From Sinomonas mesophila (lineage in GTDB: Bacteria; Actinomycetota; Actinomycetes; Actinomycetales; Micrococcaceae): a stretch of 64,000 bases of DNA. The DNA lies in NCBI RefSeq assembly GCF_001999765.1, contig NZ_MTIC01000003.1:310001-374000 (forward strand). The letters are read 5' to 3'. The notes beneath the pieces were generated by a model. The model saw only the letters and a list, made by a program, of their open reading frames with translations, had not been told where the DNA came from and did not search any database. A program made the position numbers and the translations under genes. This document shows positions 16,882-25,429 of the stretch, one piece after another. The stretch's first letter is position 1; every line of letters starts with the position of its first letter.

Positions 16882-17432
16882 GGGAGCACGCCCGCCGCGG
16901 TGTCCACGGCCTCGCGGGCGGCGGAACGGACTGCCCGCTCGGCGCGGCGTCCCGCCTTCTCCGCTGCGTGGAGCTGGCGCCGGCCGGCCTTCGCCGTGTC
17001 CGCCGCGAGGTGCTGCGCGCGCCACACGAGCGAGGGACGGCCCGCGGTGTCGACGGCGGCGAGCAGGACGCCCCCGCCGAGGGAGAGGTTCTTGAGCAGG
17101 CCAGCGCGCCGCGCGGCGCGGCCCTCGGGGGAGCTGATGTCCGCCGTGCGCCACTCGACGAAGGCGTTGAGGGCGCTCGTGACCGCGAGGACCGTCGCCG
17201 AGAGCCGCGGTGCCTTGCCGAGCGCGTACAGCACGCCGGCACCGAACTGCGCCGCGCCGAGCGTGCGTGCGAGGACGCGCTCGTCGACGCGGATGGGCAG
17301 CGCGTCCGCGGCGCGCCGGAGCACGGGGGAAAGCTGTTCCGCTGTGTCGTCCGCGTTCTTCAGCTTGTCCGCCCCGGCCACGATGAACGACGAGGCGAGG
17401 AGCGGGCGGGCGATGAATCGGACTGCGGTCAT
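16878..17432 (-). CDS. DoxX family membrane protein
   Basis: 184 residues. The first 120 carry the DoxX pattern with four predicted membrane segments ([63 protein letters not shown]), followed by a basic Ala/Arg-rich tail. DoxX proteins associate with redox enzymes, and some act in thiol stress together with sulfurtransferases in mycobacteria. It is divergent from the thiol-stress sigma factor gene, so the 177 bases between may control both. AGGAGG lies five bases before the ATG. Function here is inferred. Confidence 0.8.
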   Translation of the reverse strand: MTAVRFIARPLLASSFIVAGADKLKNADDTAEQLSPVLRRAADALPIRVDERVLARTLGAAQFGAGVLYALGKAPRLSATVLAVTSALNAFVEWRTADISSPEGRAARRAGLLKNLSLGGGVLLAAVDTAGRPSLVWRAQHLAADTAKAGRRQLHAAEKAGRRAERAVRSAAREAVDTAAGVLP

Positions 17433-17489
17433 GAGGCCTCCTGGAGGTTCTGCGGGCGTGCTCCGACGGTCCCCAGTCTCGCACCTTTG

Positions 17490-17517
17490 GGGAATATTTT
17501 CCTGCGAGCGCGGCGTT
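17490..17517 (+). promoter_or_regulatory. SigH/SigR-type autoregulatory promoter
   Basis: GGGAAT (17490-17495), a 19-base spacer and GTT (17515-17517) match the recognition pattern of the thiol-stress sigma factors SigH (mycobacteria) and SigR (Streptomyces). It lies 93 bases upstream of the sigH ATG. Transcripts should start near 17525 and would include an upstream GTG start with a strong ribosome binding site (see findings). Confidence 0.65.
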
Positions 17518-17609
17518 GTGCCGGGCAGAGAAAGCCCGCAGACCAGGAGGGAGGCCGAGTGCTGGTCCTCGACCGTGCCACCCTGGCCCCGACAGTAGAC
17601 TGGTCGGCA

Positions 17610-18377
17610 ATGACCAGTGCCCAGCCCCGCGAGCCCGAGACCGACCTGGACGATCCAATCGTCGCGGACGACATCGCGCGCGCCGGTGACCCGCGCGCCT
17701 CGGACGACGGCGCCGCAGCGGGTGGGCCTGGGGAGACGGCCGACGAGCGCCGCGCCCGCTTCGAGCGGGATGCGATGCAGTACGTCGACCAGCTGTACTC
17801 CGCGGCGATGCGCATGGCCCGCAACCCGGCCGACGCCGAGGACCTGGTCCAGGAGGCCTACGCGAAGGCGTTCGCGGCCTTCCACCAGTACCGCCCGGGG
17901 ACGAATCTCAAGGCGTGGCTCTACCGGATCCTGACGAACACGTACATCAACCTGTACCGCAAGCGGCAGCGCGAGCCGCAGCAGGCCGGGACGGACACGG
18001 TCGAGGACTGGCAGCTGGCCCGCGCCGAATCGCACACGTCAACCGGCCTGCGCTCCGCCGAGGCGGAGGCGCTCGACCGCCTCCCGGACTCCGACGTCAA
18101 GGAGGCCCTCGCCTCGATCCCCGAGGAGTTCCGCCTCGCCGTCTACTTCGCCGACGTGGAGGGGTTCGCGTACAAGGAGATCTCCGAGATCATGAGCACA
18201 CCCATCGGCACGGTCATGAGCCGGCTGCACCGCGGGCGGAAGATGCTCCGCGACCGGCTCGCCGACTACGCCGCAGAGCGCGGGTTCGCGGGCGCCCGCG
18301 CCGTCGCAGCGCAGAACAGTGCGCCGAACGCAACGCAGCACACAGCGCAGACCACGGCCCAGGAGAAGGAACGATGA
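17610..18377 (+). CDS. sigH: Thiol-stress ECF sigma factor SigH/SigR
   Basis: 255 residues. Region 2 ([36 protein letters not shown]) and region 4 ([33 protein letters not shown]) are nearly those of mycobacterial SigH. It directs transcription of thioredoxin and other thiol genes when released from its anti-sigma factor. About 50 acidic, disordered residues precede region 2. Two starts look real: ATG 17610, eight bases after a TAGACT -10 box (leaderless), and in-frame GTG 17559 behind AGGAGG, which would be used on transcripts from the SigH-type promoter at 17490. rsrA overlaps the stop by four bases. Confidence 0.95.
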   Translation: MTSAQPREPETDLDDPIVADDIARAGDPRASDDGAAAGGPGETADERRARFERDAMQYVDQLYSAAMRMARNPADAEDLVQEAYAKAFAAFHQYRPGTNLKAWLYRILTNTYINLYRKRQREPQQAGTDTVEDWQLARAESHTSTGLRSAEAEALDRLPDSDVKEALASIPEEFRLAVYFADVEGFAYKEISEIMSTPIGTVMSRLHRGRKMLRDRLADYAAERGFAGARAVAAQNSAPNATQHTAQTTAQEKER

Positions 18378-18631
18378 ACGACTGCCAGGGACTGGGCGAC
18401 TGCGACGACAGCCGCCTCCAGCGGCTCTACGAGTACCTCGACGGTGCGCTCCCGGCCCATGACGTGGCCGAGATCCGCGCGCACCTCGAGACATGCTCCG
18501 AGTGCCTCGAGGAGCACAACCTCGAGTGCATGATCCGCTCCGCCATGAAGCGCAGCTGCCACGAGCAGGCGCCGGACAAGCTCAAGGTCTCCATCCTGGA
18601 CAAGATCCACGCGCTGCGCGCCGAGGCGTGA
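18374..18631 (+). CDS. rsrA: Zinc anti-sigma factor RsrA/RshA
   Basis: 85 residues. The zinc-binding anti-sigma signature HLETCSEC gives His37, Cys41 and Cys44, the same numbers as in Streptomyces RsrA. Cys10 is the likely fourth ligand. Further cysteines (4, 52, 62) may take part in the redox switch. Reduced RsrA holds the sigma factor; disulfide formation ejects zinc and releases it. The ATG overlaps the sigH stop (ATGA), ensuring matched synthesis. Acts in the cytoplasm. Confidence 0.95.
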   Translation: MNDCQGLGDCDDSRLQRLYEYLDGALPAHDVAEIRAHLETCSECLEEHNLECMIRSAMKRSCHEQAPDKLKVSILDKIHALRAEA

Positions 18632-18668
18632 TGCCCGGCGCCCGCCGGACGTGACGGCCGCAGACACA

Positions 18669-18706
18669 GCAGGAGGCCCCTGACCAGACGGTCCGGGGCC
18701 TCCTGC
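18669..18706. terminator. Bidirectional hairpin between rsrA and bL37
   Basis: GCAGGAGGCCCC (18669-18680) and GGGGCCTCCTGC (18695-18706) form a perfect 12-bp stem; the 14-base loop contains GACC/GGTC, which can extend the pairing. It separates the convergent sigH-rsrA operon and the bL37 gene. Confidence 0.8.
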
Positions 18707-18721
18707 ATGCTCGGCGCGCGC

Positions 18722-18796
18722 TCAGGTGTTGGGGCGCTTGCCGTGGTTCGCGCCGCCGCGCTTGCGGTCACGGCGCTTGCGTGCACGCTTGCTCAT
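18722..18796 (-). CDS. Small ribosomal protein bL37
   Basis: A 24-residue, extremely basic protein (MSKRARKRRDRKRGGANHGK, then RPNT) with AAGGAGG six bases before its ATG. It matches my memory of the 24-residue protein bL37 seen in mycobacterial 50S structures, including the C-terminal NHGKRPN motif. Its place next to sigH/rsrA is also seen in relatives. The gene is short enough to be missed by normal gene calling; the strong ribosome site and terminator on its 3' side support it as real. Confidence 0.85.
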   Translation of the reverse strand: MSKRARKRRDRKRGGANHGKRPNT

Positions 18797-18917
18797 AGCT
18801 GGCCTCCTTCGACGTAGTTGGACTTCCTGGCCGAGAAGGCCGCCCCCCAGTCTCCCACACGCGTCGGGCAGAGCCTAAACGCCCCGGCGCTGTCGCACGG
18901 GGCGCGGTAGGGGCACC

Positions 18918-19511
18918 TCAGCGGAGGGAGTTACGGATCGCGATGCGGGCCTGGCCGAGGACCGTGCGCAGCGTCTCGAGGGTCACCTCGCTGAGCGGGC
19001 GGGTCGCGGTGTGGGTGCGCAGCTCGACCCGGATGTCGTCCCGGAAGGCCTGGACGAGCATCTCCGCCTCGGCAAGCCGCCCGACGCCTTCTGCCCCCGC
19101 GGCCGCCCTCCTCGCCGTGTGCCGCGCGGTCTCGGCCGTCGCGGCGAGGTCCGCGCGGAGCCCGCGCATGGTGGCCTTGAGCTCGGTGCGCAGGGAGTCG
19201 GCGAGCCGGTGCACAGAGGCCGCGATGTCCTCCTCGACGTCGGCGAGGTCCCCCCGGCGCGCGTCGAGCTCGGCCAGGCCCGCCTCCGTGACCGAGTACA
19301 GCGTGCGGCGCCCCTCCGCCCGGGTCAGGACGAGGCCCTCCTCCTCGAGCTTGGACAGGCGAGGGTAGACCGTTCCGGGGCTGGGGGAGTAGGCCCCGCC
19401 GAAGCGGTCGCTCAGGGCCCGGATGAGCTCGTAGCCGTGCTTGGGCCCCTCCTCGAGCAGTGCGAGCAGGTACAGCCGCAGGGCCCCGTGGGCGAAGACG
19501 GGAGGGGCCAT
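18918..19511 (-). CDS. PadR-family transcriptional regulator
   Basis: 197 residues. An N-terminal winged helix (ALRLYLLALLEEGPKHGYELI...SPGTVYPRLSKLEEEGLV...YSVTEAGLAEL) identifies PadR. The C-terminal 100 residues are long helices for dimerisation (Vir_act_alpha_C-like). Its start codon shares one base with the stop of the DUF4097 gene upstream, so both come from one mRNA. The paired palindrome at 20406-20450 ahead of that operon is its likely operator. The inducer is unknown; relatives respond to antibiotics or envelope stress. Confidence 0.85.
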   Translation of the reverse strand: MAPPVFAHGALRLYLLALLEEGPKHGYELIRALSDRFGGAYSPSPGTVYPRLSKLEEEGLVLTRAEGRRTLYSVTEAGLAELDARRGDLADVEEDIAASVHRLADSLRTELKATMRGLRADLAATAETARHTARRAAAGAEGVGRLAEAEMLVQAFRDDIRVELRTHTATRPLSEVTLETLRTVLGQARIAIRNSLR

Positions 19512-20371
19512 CAGCCCATCGCCCCCTCGGGCGCCGCCGGCGCCGTCGGGTCCTCGAGCCTGTGCACGACCGAGATGTTGCCCGAGACCGTATTGGCCCG
19601 CATCAGCATGAGCTTGGCGTCGGGGCCCAGGATCGCGGTGAGCTTGCCGCCCGTGGGGCTGAAGCGCTGGTCGTCGACGACGATCCTCCCCGAGGCCGTG
19701 TTCGCCGAGAGGTCCACGCCGACGTCGTGGGGCAGGCGGATGGTCAGGTCGCCGCTGACGGTGTTGGCCCCGAGATCCTCGCAGAAGCCCGAGGAGTCGA
19801 AGGCGAGATCGCCCGAGACGGAGTTCGCGCGGACGTGGCGGAGGTCCCCTGACGCCGTGACCTCGCCCGAGACGGTCCTGGACGTGAGCACGCCCTCATG
19901 GCCCCGCGCGATGACCTCCCCCGACACGGTGCTGATATGGAGCTGGCCCGACGTGCCGTCCGCCATGATCGACCCCGAGACGGTGTTGAGACGCGTGAGC
20001 GGGCGCGCCCCGGAGACGAGCCCGTCCGCGCTCACCGTCCCCATCTCGACGGCGGTCCCGGCGGGGACGGAGATGCTCACGACGGCGTGGTTCTCGCTCG
20101 TCCCGGCCACGGTGCCCATGAGGTTCTTGAACCAGCCCTGGGCGCCGTGGCGCTGATGGCGGACCTCGAGCCTCCCGCCCTCGAGGCTCACGCTGATCGG
20201 GTCCCCGCTGACCTCGGTGACCTCGATCCGGGCCGCCGTGCCGGAAGCGTCGGCGGCGTCCTCCTGGACGAGGACATCGAGGCGGCCGGCGACGATCCCC
20301 GCCTTGAGCGAGGAGACCCCCTCGAGGTCGATGGTCTGGGGCCCGGTGACGGACCAGCTCTCCGCGGACAT
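19511..20371 (-). CDS. DUF4097 beta-strand-repeat protein
   Basis: 286 residues with no signal peptide or membrane helix. Repeating beta units such as NTVSGSI, STVSGEV, RTVSGEV, NSVSGDL and NTVSGDL recur about every 20 residues across residues 115-270, predicting a right-handed beta-solenoid. This is the DUF4097 (formerly adhesin-like) family, of unknown biochemical role and often beside PadR or anti-sigma genes. The ATG has GGAGGG upstream. Cotranscribed with padR and headed by the paired palindrome, it is the presumed main target of the regulator. Confidence 0.8.
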   Translation of the reverse strand: MSAESWSVTGPQTIDLEGVSSLKAGIVAGRLDVLVQEDAADASGTAARIEVTEVSGDPISVSLEGGRLEVRHQRHGAQGWFKNLMGTVAGTSENHAVVSISVPAGTAVEMGTVSADGLVSGARPLTRLNTVSGSIMADGTSGQLHISTVSGEVIARGHEGVLTSRTVSGEVTASGDLRHVRANSVSGDLAFDSSGFCEDLGANTVSGDLTIRLPHDVGVDLSANTASGRIVVDDQRFSPTGGKLTAILGPDAKLMLMRANTVSGNISVVHRLEDPTAPAAPEGAMG

Positions 20372-20405
20372 TTTCCCTCCTGGTGCAGAACCCGGTGCTG
20401 ACGCC

Positions 20406-20450
20406 AAACGCGATATATCGCATCTGGCTATCTCACGATATATCGCGTTT
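20406..20450. promoter_or_regulatory. Paired palindromic operator of the DUF4097-padR operon
   Basis: AAACGCGATATATCG (20406-20420) and CGATATATCGCGTTT (20436-20450) are a perfect 15-base inverted repeat. Each arm contains the self-complementary 10-mer CGATATATCG, with centres 25 bases apart. It is AT-rich against a very GC-rich background and lies 35 bases before the DUF4097 start. PadR dimers bind such short palindromes, so autoregulation is the simplest reading. Confidence 0.8.
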
Positions 20451-20502
20451 TCGGGCGGGGCAAGACCCGGCGGAGCCGGGCCGGGGCCCCATGTCCGGGC
20501 GC

Positions 20503-21105
20503 CTACTGCGGCTGGGGCAGCCGGAGCCAGGGGAACCAGCCCCGGTGGAGGACCAGCCACGCGATGAGCCCGTAGCCCGCCTGGCCCGGGGCGCCGGCAT
20601 TCGCCGCGAGGTCGCCGCGCCACTGCTCGTGGTTCAGCAGCGGGGAGAACGTGTCGACGTAGTAGTGGTTGCGGCGCGTCGTGACGTCGGCGAAGGCCGT
20701 GTTGAGCTCCGCGAGCCGCCGGTTCTGCACCGGGTCGAGCGTGGGCGGCGGGCCGACGACGAAGACCTCGGTGCTGTTCTGCTGGGCCGAGTCGAGGATG
20801 TTCGCGACGTTGAGCCTGCTGCGGGCGGGCGTGATGCCGAACGCGATGTCGCGGCCGGAGAGGCCGATCACGAGCCTGTTCTCGAAGCCGTCGCCGAACC
20901 GGCGCAGGGCCTCGTCCTCCCAGCGGGCCGCGAGCCCTTCCGTGCCTTCCTCCGGGGCCGCGAGCACGTAGCTCTCGAGGGTCAGTTCTTCGCGCGGCGT
21001 GCGGGCCAGGACCCTGCCGATCCATCCGAGGGCCCGTGGATCACCGTTGCCCGCCAGCAGCTCGTCGCCGATCGCCGCGAGGCGAAGCTTCCTCTCGTGC
21101 GCCAT
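20503..21105 (-). CDS. SGNH/GDSL-family hydrolase
   Basis: 200 residues. Block I reads AAIGDELLAGNGDPRALGW, with Asp in place of the usual GDS nucleophile serine (GDE), then RLVIGLSGRDIAFG, VFVVGPPPT (block III-like) and HYYVDTFSPLLNHEQW near the C terminus. The SGNH fold looks present, but the catalytic serine is not in its standard place, so activity is uncertain. I chose the ATG at 21105, preceded by GAGGGGAT. It lies downstream of kgd on the same strand behind a strong terminator. No specific partner is suggested by the neighbours. Confidence 0.6.
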   Translation of the reverse strand: MAHERKLRLAAIGDELLAGNGDPRALGWIGRVLARTPREELTLESYVLAAPEEGTEGLAARWEDEALRRFGDGFENRLVIGLSGRDIAFGITPARSRLNVANILDSAQQNSTEVFVVGPPPTLDPVQNRRLAELNTAFADVTTRRNHYYVDTFSPLLNHEQWRGDLAANAGAPGQAGYGLIAWLVLHRGWFPWLRLPQPQ

Positions 21106-21206
21106 CCACAATCCCCTCGTCATGGGCTACCGGCCCTGCTCTCGGCTTCCGAGTCTAGCGAAGGAAGGAGTCGCCGCTGCGCCGCCGTGCGCGCACGCCC
21201 GCACGG

Positions 21207-21254
21207 ACGACGGCGGCCGGTTCCCTCGGAGTCGAGGGGACCGGCCGCCGTCGT
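21207..21254 (-). terminator. Strong hairpin terminator after kgd
   Basis: A 22-bp stem with a single G-T type mismatch, ACGACGGCGGCCGGTTCCCT.. (21207-21228) with 21233-21254, and a GAGT loop. It begins 14 bases after the kgd stop on the minus strand. It is the longest hairpin in the window. Confidence 0.85.
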
Positions 21255-21268
21255 GGATCAACCTGACG

Positions 21269-24200
21269 CTACGCGCGGTCGAAGGCGTCGCGGAGGAGGA
21301 TCTCCTGCTCCGCCGTGTGCCGCTTCATCGAGCCCGCGCTCGTGGACGCCGACGCCGGGCGCGAGGCGACGCGGATCCGCTTGTCGAGGGCCGGGGCCAG
21401 GCTCACGGCCATGTACGGCCACGGGCCCTGGTTCGCGGGCTCGTCCTGGGCCCAGACGACCTTGGCGTTCGGGTACTTCGCGAGCTCGGCCTCGATCTCC
21501 GCCTGGGGCAGCGGGTACAGCTGCTCGACGCGGATGATCGCGGTCTTCGTGTCCTTCGCCTTGGCACGCGACGTGAGCAGGTCGTAGTACAGGCGCCCCG
21601 AGACGAGGATCACCTGCTCGACGGCCGCGCCGTCGAGCTGCTCGTGCTCGCCGATGACCGGCCGGAACGAGTCCGTGGTGAAGTCCTCGACCGAGGAGGC
21701 CGCACCCTTGAGGCGCAGGAGCTGCTTCGGCGTGAACACGACGAGCGGCTTGCGCGGGCGGCTGTACGCCTGGCGGCGCAGCAGGTGGAAGTGCGACGCC
21801 GGCGTGCTCGGCTGCGCGACGACCATGTTGTCCTCCGCGCACAGCTGCAGGAAGCGCTCGATCCTCGCGGACGAGTGGTCCGGGCCCTGGCCCTCGTAGC
21901 CGTGCGGCAGGAGCATGACGAGCGAGGAGCGCTGGCCCCACTTCTGCTCAGCCGAGGAGATGAACTCGTCGATGACGGTCTGGGCGCCGTTGACGAAGTC
22001 GCCGAACTGGGCCTCCCACAGCACGAGCGCGTCCGGGCGCTCGACGGAGTAGCCGTACTCGAAGCCGAGGGCGGCGTACTCGGAGAGCGACGAGTCGTAG
22101 ATCGAGAGCTTCGCCTGATCCTCGGAGAGGTTCGCCAGCGGAGTCCACTCGGCGCCCGTCGTGCGGTCGTGGAAGACGGCGTGGCGCTGGACGAATGTGC
22201 CGCGGCGCGAGTCCTGGCCCGCAAGGCGGACGGGGACGCCCTCGGTGATGAGGGAGCCGAACGCAGCGACTTCGCCGAAGCCCCAGTCAATGCCGCCCTC
22301 GCGGGACATCTGCTCGCGCCGCTCGAGGAGCTGCTTGAGCTTGGCGTGGACCGTGAAGTCCTCGGGCACTTGGACGTGCGCCTGGCCGATGCGGGCGAGC
22401 AGCTCGGGGCTGATCGACGTCGAGCGCGGCGTGCGGACGGCGTCGTCGTCCTGCTGCTGGGCGATCGGGCGCTCGAGGTCCGCGACGGCCCGGGCGTCCG
22501 CCGTGACCACCGGGATCGGCGACGTCTGCGCGGCATGCGTCTCCGCGAAGACGCGCTCGAGGCGCTCCTGGTAGTCGCGGAGGAGCTGCTCGGCCTCGTC
22601 CTGCGTGATGTCGCCACGGCCGATGAGGCTCTCGGTGTAGAGCTTGCGCACCGAGCGCTTGGCCTCGATGAGGTTGTACATGAGCGGCTGCGTCATCGAC
22701 GGGTCGTCGCCCTCGTTGTGGCCGCGGCGGCGGTAGCACACGAGGTCGATGACGACGTCCTTGTGGAACCGGTCGCGGAAGCGGTACGCGAGCTGCGCGA
22801 CGCGGGCGACAGCCTCGGGGTCGTCGCCGTTGACGTGGAAGACGGGCGCCTGGACCATCTTGGCCACGTCCGTCGAGTACACCGACGAGCGCGACGCGGA
22901 CGGCGAGGTCGTGAAGCCGACCTGGTTGTTCACGATGATGTGGATCGTGCCACCGGTGCGGTAGCCGCGCAGCTGCGAGAGGTTGAGCGTCTCCGCGACG
23001 ACGCCCTGGCCCGCGAAGGCCGCGTCGCCATGGACCAGGATCGGCAGAACGGGGAAGGCCTCGCCCTGGTCGAGTCGGTCCTGCTTCGCGCGGACGATGC
23101 CCTCGAGCACGGAGTCGACGGCCTCGAGGTGCGAGGGGTTCGCAGCGAGGTAGACCTTGGTCTGCTTGCCGTTCTCGGCCGTGAAGGTGCCCTCGGTGCC
23201 GAGGTGGTACTTGACGTCGCCCGAGCCCTGGACGCTGCGCGGGTCCTGGGTGCCCTCGAACTCGCGGAAGACCTGCGCGTAGGTCTTGCCGGCGATGTTC
23301 GTGAGGACGTTGAGGCGGCCGCGGTGCGCCATGCCGATCGCGACCTCGTCGAGGCCGTCCTCGGCCGCCTCGGAGAGCACCGCGTCGAGCAGCGGGATGA
23401 GCGACTCGCCGCCCTCGAGGGAGAAGCGCTTCTGGCCGACGAACTTGGTCTGCAGGAACGTCTCGAAGGCCTCCGCCGCGTTGAGGCGCGACACGATGCG
23501 CAGCTGCTCCTCGCGGCTGGGCTTCCTGTAGGGGTGCTCGATCTCGTCCTGGAACCACTGGCGCTCGGCCGGCTCCTGGAGGTGCATGTACTCCGTGCCG
23601 GTCGTGCGGCAGTACGCGTCGCGGAGCACGCCGAGGATGTCGCGGAACTTCATCTTCGGCCGGCCGCCGAAGCCGCCCGTGGGCCACTCGCGGTCGAGGT
23701 CCCACAGGGTCAGGCCGTAGGTGAGCACGTCGAGGTCGGGGTGCTTGCGCTGGACGTACTCGAGCGGGTTGGTGTCCGCCATGAGGTGCCCGCGCACGCG
23801 GAACGCGTGGATGAGCTGCTGGATCCGGGCCACCTTGTTGATGGCGTCCTCGGGGTTGACCTGGAGGTCGGGGCTCCAGCGCACCGGCTCGTACGGGATG
23901 CGCAGGGACTCGAAGATCTCGTCGTAGAAGCCCTGATCGCCGAGGAGCAGCTGGTGCACGATCCGGAGGAACTCGCCCGAGCCGGCGCCCTGGATGACGC
24001 GGTGGTCGTAGGTCGAGGTCAGGGTGATGACCTTGCCGACGGCGTTCTGCGCGAGGATCTTCTCCGAGGAGCCCTGGAACTCGGCCGGGTACTCGAGGGC
24101 GCCGACGCCCACGATCGCGGCCTGGCCCTTGGACAGGCGCGGCACGGAGTGAACGGTGCCGATGCCGCCGGGGTTCGTCAGCGAGACCGTCGTGCCCGCG

Positions 24201-25138
24201 TAGTCGTCCGCCGTGAGCTTGCCGTTGCGGGCGCGCTTGATGAGGTCCTCGTACGTGTGCCAGAAGTCCGAGAAGTTCATCGTCTCGGCCTTCTTGACGT
24301 TCGGCACGACGAGCAGGCGCGTGCCGTCGTCCTTCGGCAGGTCGATCGCGATGCCGAAGTTCACGTGTGCGTGCTGGATCGCGACCGGCTTGCCGTCGAC
24401 CTCGTCGTAGGAGACGTTCATCGAGGGCATGAGCTTGAGCGCCCGGATCACGGCGAAGCCGATGAGGTGCGTGAAGGAGACCTTGCCGCCGCGCACGCGC
24501 GTGAGGTGGTTGTTGATCACGACGCGGTTGTCCATGAGCAGCTTCGCCGGGACGGCGCGCACCGTGGTCGCGGTCGGGACCTCGAGGCTCGTGACCATGT
24601 TGGTCGCGATGGCCTTCGCCGGCCCGCGCAGCGGGGAGACGATGTCTTCCTCGATCGTCTCGTCCTTGGCCGTCTTCGGCAGCTGGGCGGGGATGAGGCC
24701 TGTCGACGAGGGCTTGGCGCCGTCGCGGACGACGGCGGCCGCGCCCTTCTTCGGCGCGCCCGCCGGAGCGGCAGCCGGCTGGGCCGCGGGAGCGGGCTGC
24801 GCCGGGGCGGGAGCGGGCTGCGCCGGGGCGGCCTGCGCGGCGGGGGCCGCGGGGGCAGGAGCGGCGGGGGCCGCGGGGGCGGGAGCGGCGGGGCCCGCGG
24901 AGCCCTGGGCCTGGGGCGTGGCCGGTCGCGTGGCCTCCTGCGTGGTCACGTCCACGGCTGGCGCCTTCCCCGAGCCATTGGACGTGTGGCCGCTGTCCGA
25001 GTCGAAGGACTCGAACAGCGGCCACCACTTGGAGTCCACGGAGTTCTTGTTCTGCTGGTACTGCTCGTAGAGCTCGTCCACAAGCCACTCATTGCCGCCG
25101 AATTCCTCGGGCAGGCGGTGGGTTGGCAGTTCTGGCAC
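21269..25138 (-). CDS. kgd: Multifunctional 2-oxoglutarate decarboxylase/dehydrogenase E1 with E2 succinyltransferase domain (Kgd)
   Basis: 1289 residues. The N-terminal segment (LPEEFGGNEWLVDELYEQY) is followed by an Ala/Pro linker (about 80-125), then an E2-type acyltransferase domain (about 140-390) with the catalytic STYDHRVIQGA. The E1 part (about 400-1289) contains GMAHRGRLNVL and the thiamine diphosphate site GDAAFAGQG...NNQVGFTTS. There is no lipoyl domain, as in other actinobacterial Kgd/OdhA; lipoyl groups come from another E2. The protein feeds 2-oxoglutarate through the TCA cycle. Control by an FHA protein (GarA/OdhI) is known in relatives but its gene is not here. The start is GTG 25138. 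Confidence 0.95.
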   Translation of the reverse strand: MPELPTHRLPEEFGGNEWLVDELYEQYQQNKNSVDSKWWPLFESFDSDSGHTSNGSGKAPAVDVTTQEATRPATPQAQGSAGPAAPAPAAPAAPAPAAPAAQAAPAQPAPAPAQPAPAAQPAAAPAGAPKKGAAAVVRDGAKPSSTGLIPAQLPKTAKDETIEEDIVSPLRGPAKAIATNMVTSLEVPTATTVRAVPAKLLMDNRVVINNHLTRVRGGKVSFTHLIGFAVIRALKLMPSMNVSYDEVDGKPVAIQHAHVNFGIAIDLPKDDGTRLLVVPNVKKAETMNFSDFWHTYEDLIKRARNGKLTADDYAGTTVSLTNPGGIGTVHSVPRLSKGQAAIVGVGALEYPAEFQGSSEKILAQNAVGKVITLTSTYDHRVIQGAGSGEFLRIVHQLLLGDQGFYDEIFESLRIPYEPVRWSPDLQVNPEDAINKVARIQQLIHAFRVRGHLMADTNPLEYVQRKHPDLDVLTYGLTLWDLDREWPTGGFGGRPKMKFRDILGVLRDAYCRTTGTEYMHLQEPAERQWFQDEIEHPYRKPSREEQLRIVSRLNAAEAFETFLQTKFVGQKRFSLEGGESLIPLLDAVLSEAAEDGLDEVAIGMAHRGRLNVLTNIAGKTYAQVFREFEGTQDPRSVQGSGDVKYHLGTEGTFTAENGKQTKVYLAANPSHLEAVDSVLEGIVRAKQDRLDQGEAFPVLPILVHGDAAFAGQGVVAETLNLSQLRGYRTGGTIHIIVNNQVGFTTSPSASRSSVYSTDVAKMVQAPVFHVNGDDPEAVARVAQLAYRFRDRFHKDVVIDLVCYRRRGHNEGDDPSMTQPLMYNLIEAKRSVRKLYTESLIGRGDITQDEAEQLLRDYQERLERVFAETHAAQTSPIPVVTADARAVADLERPIAQQQDDDAVRTPRSTSISPELLARIGQAHVQVPEDFTVHAKLKQLLERREQMSREGGIDWGFGEVAAFGSLITEGVPVRLAGQDSRRGTFVQRHAVFHDRTTGAEWTPLANLSEDQAKLSIYDSSLSEYAALGFEYGYSVERPDALVLWEAQFGDFVNGAQTVIDEFISSAEQKWGQRSSLVMLLPHGYEGQGPDHSSARIERFLQLCAEDNMVVAQPSTPASHFHLLRRQAYSRPRKPLVVFTPKQLLRLKGAASSVEDFTTDSFRPVIGEHEQLDGAAVEQVILVSGRLYYDLLTSRAKAKDTKTAIIRVEQLYPLPQAEIEAELAKYPNAKVVWAQDEPANQGPWPYMAVSLAPALDKRIRVASRPASASTSAGSMKRHTAEQEILLRDAFDRA
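24788..24898. repeat. Tandem repeats coding for the Kgd Ala/Pro linker
   Basis: Two perfect 21-base units (24788-24808 and 24809-24829) and, further on, two imperfect 24-base units (24851-24874 and 24875-24898) encode the PAPAQPA/AAPAAPA linker. The linker length probably varies between strains. Confidence 0.75.
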
Positions 25139-25429
25139 TGGAGATACGCCTCTTCCATCGATACGTTGGCCCGCCGTCCGCGGCTCCGCGCCTGGCGCCC
25201 GGGCGCATGGCCGCTAGGGCCCACGCGCTGTCGTCCAGAGGCTGGCCGGATCCGCCGACCGCCGTGGCCCCCATCAAGGGGCACACGCTCCTGAATAGTG
25301 TAGTGACCCGACGTGCTAATGGGGCAATCTGAGTCCGGTATCACAGTCGGCTGCGCGGTGCGGTGGCGCGCTGGCGCAGTGCCCCCCGTCTCGCTGGCGC
25401 GGACGCCGCGCTGATACGCTGGAACCACT
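25139..25429. other. Intergenic region between divergent kgd and CNNM genes
   Basis: About 290 bases with no convincing gene. On the minus strand TACACT (near 25306-25301) is a possible kgd -10 box. On the plus strand TACGCT (25415-25420) precedes a short leader reading frame. I see no riboswitch or repeat. Confidence 0.4.

Noticed and set aside
20999-25294. A 1431-codon open frame on the plus strand opposite kgd, and many similar long antisense frames
   Set aside because: Such frames arise because the third codon positions of real genes are almost all G or C, so the other frames lack stops. The kgd frame has clear domain motifs; the antisense product is a low-complexity Arg/Glu/Leu string with no family features.
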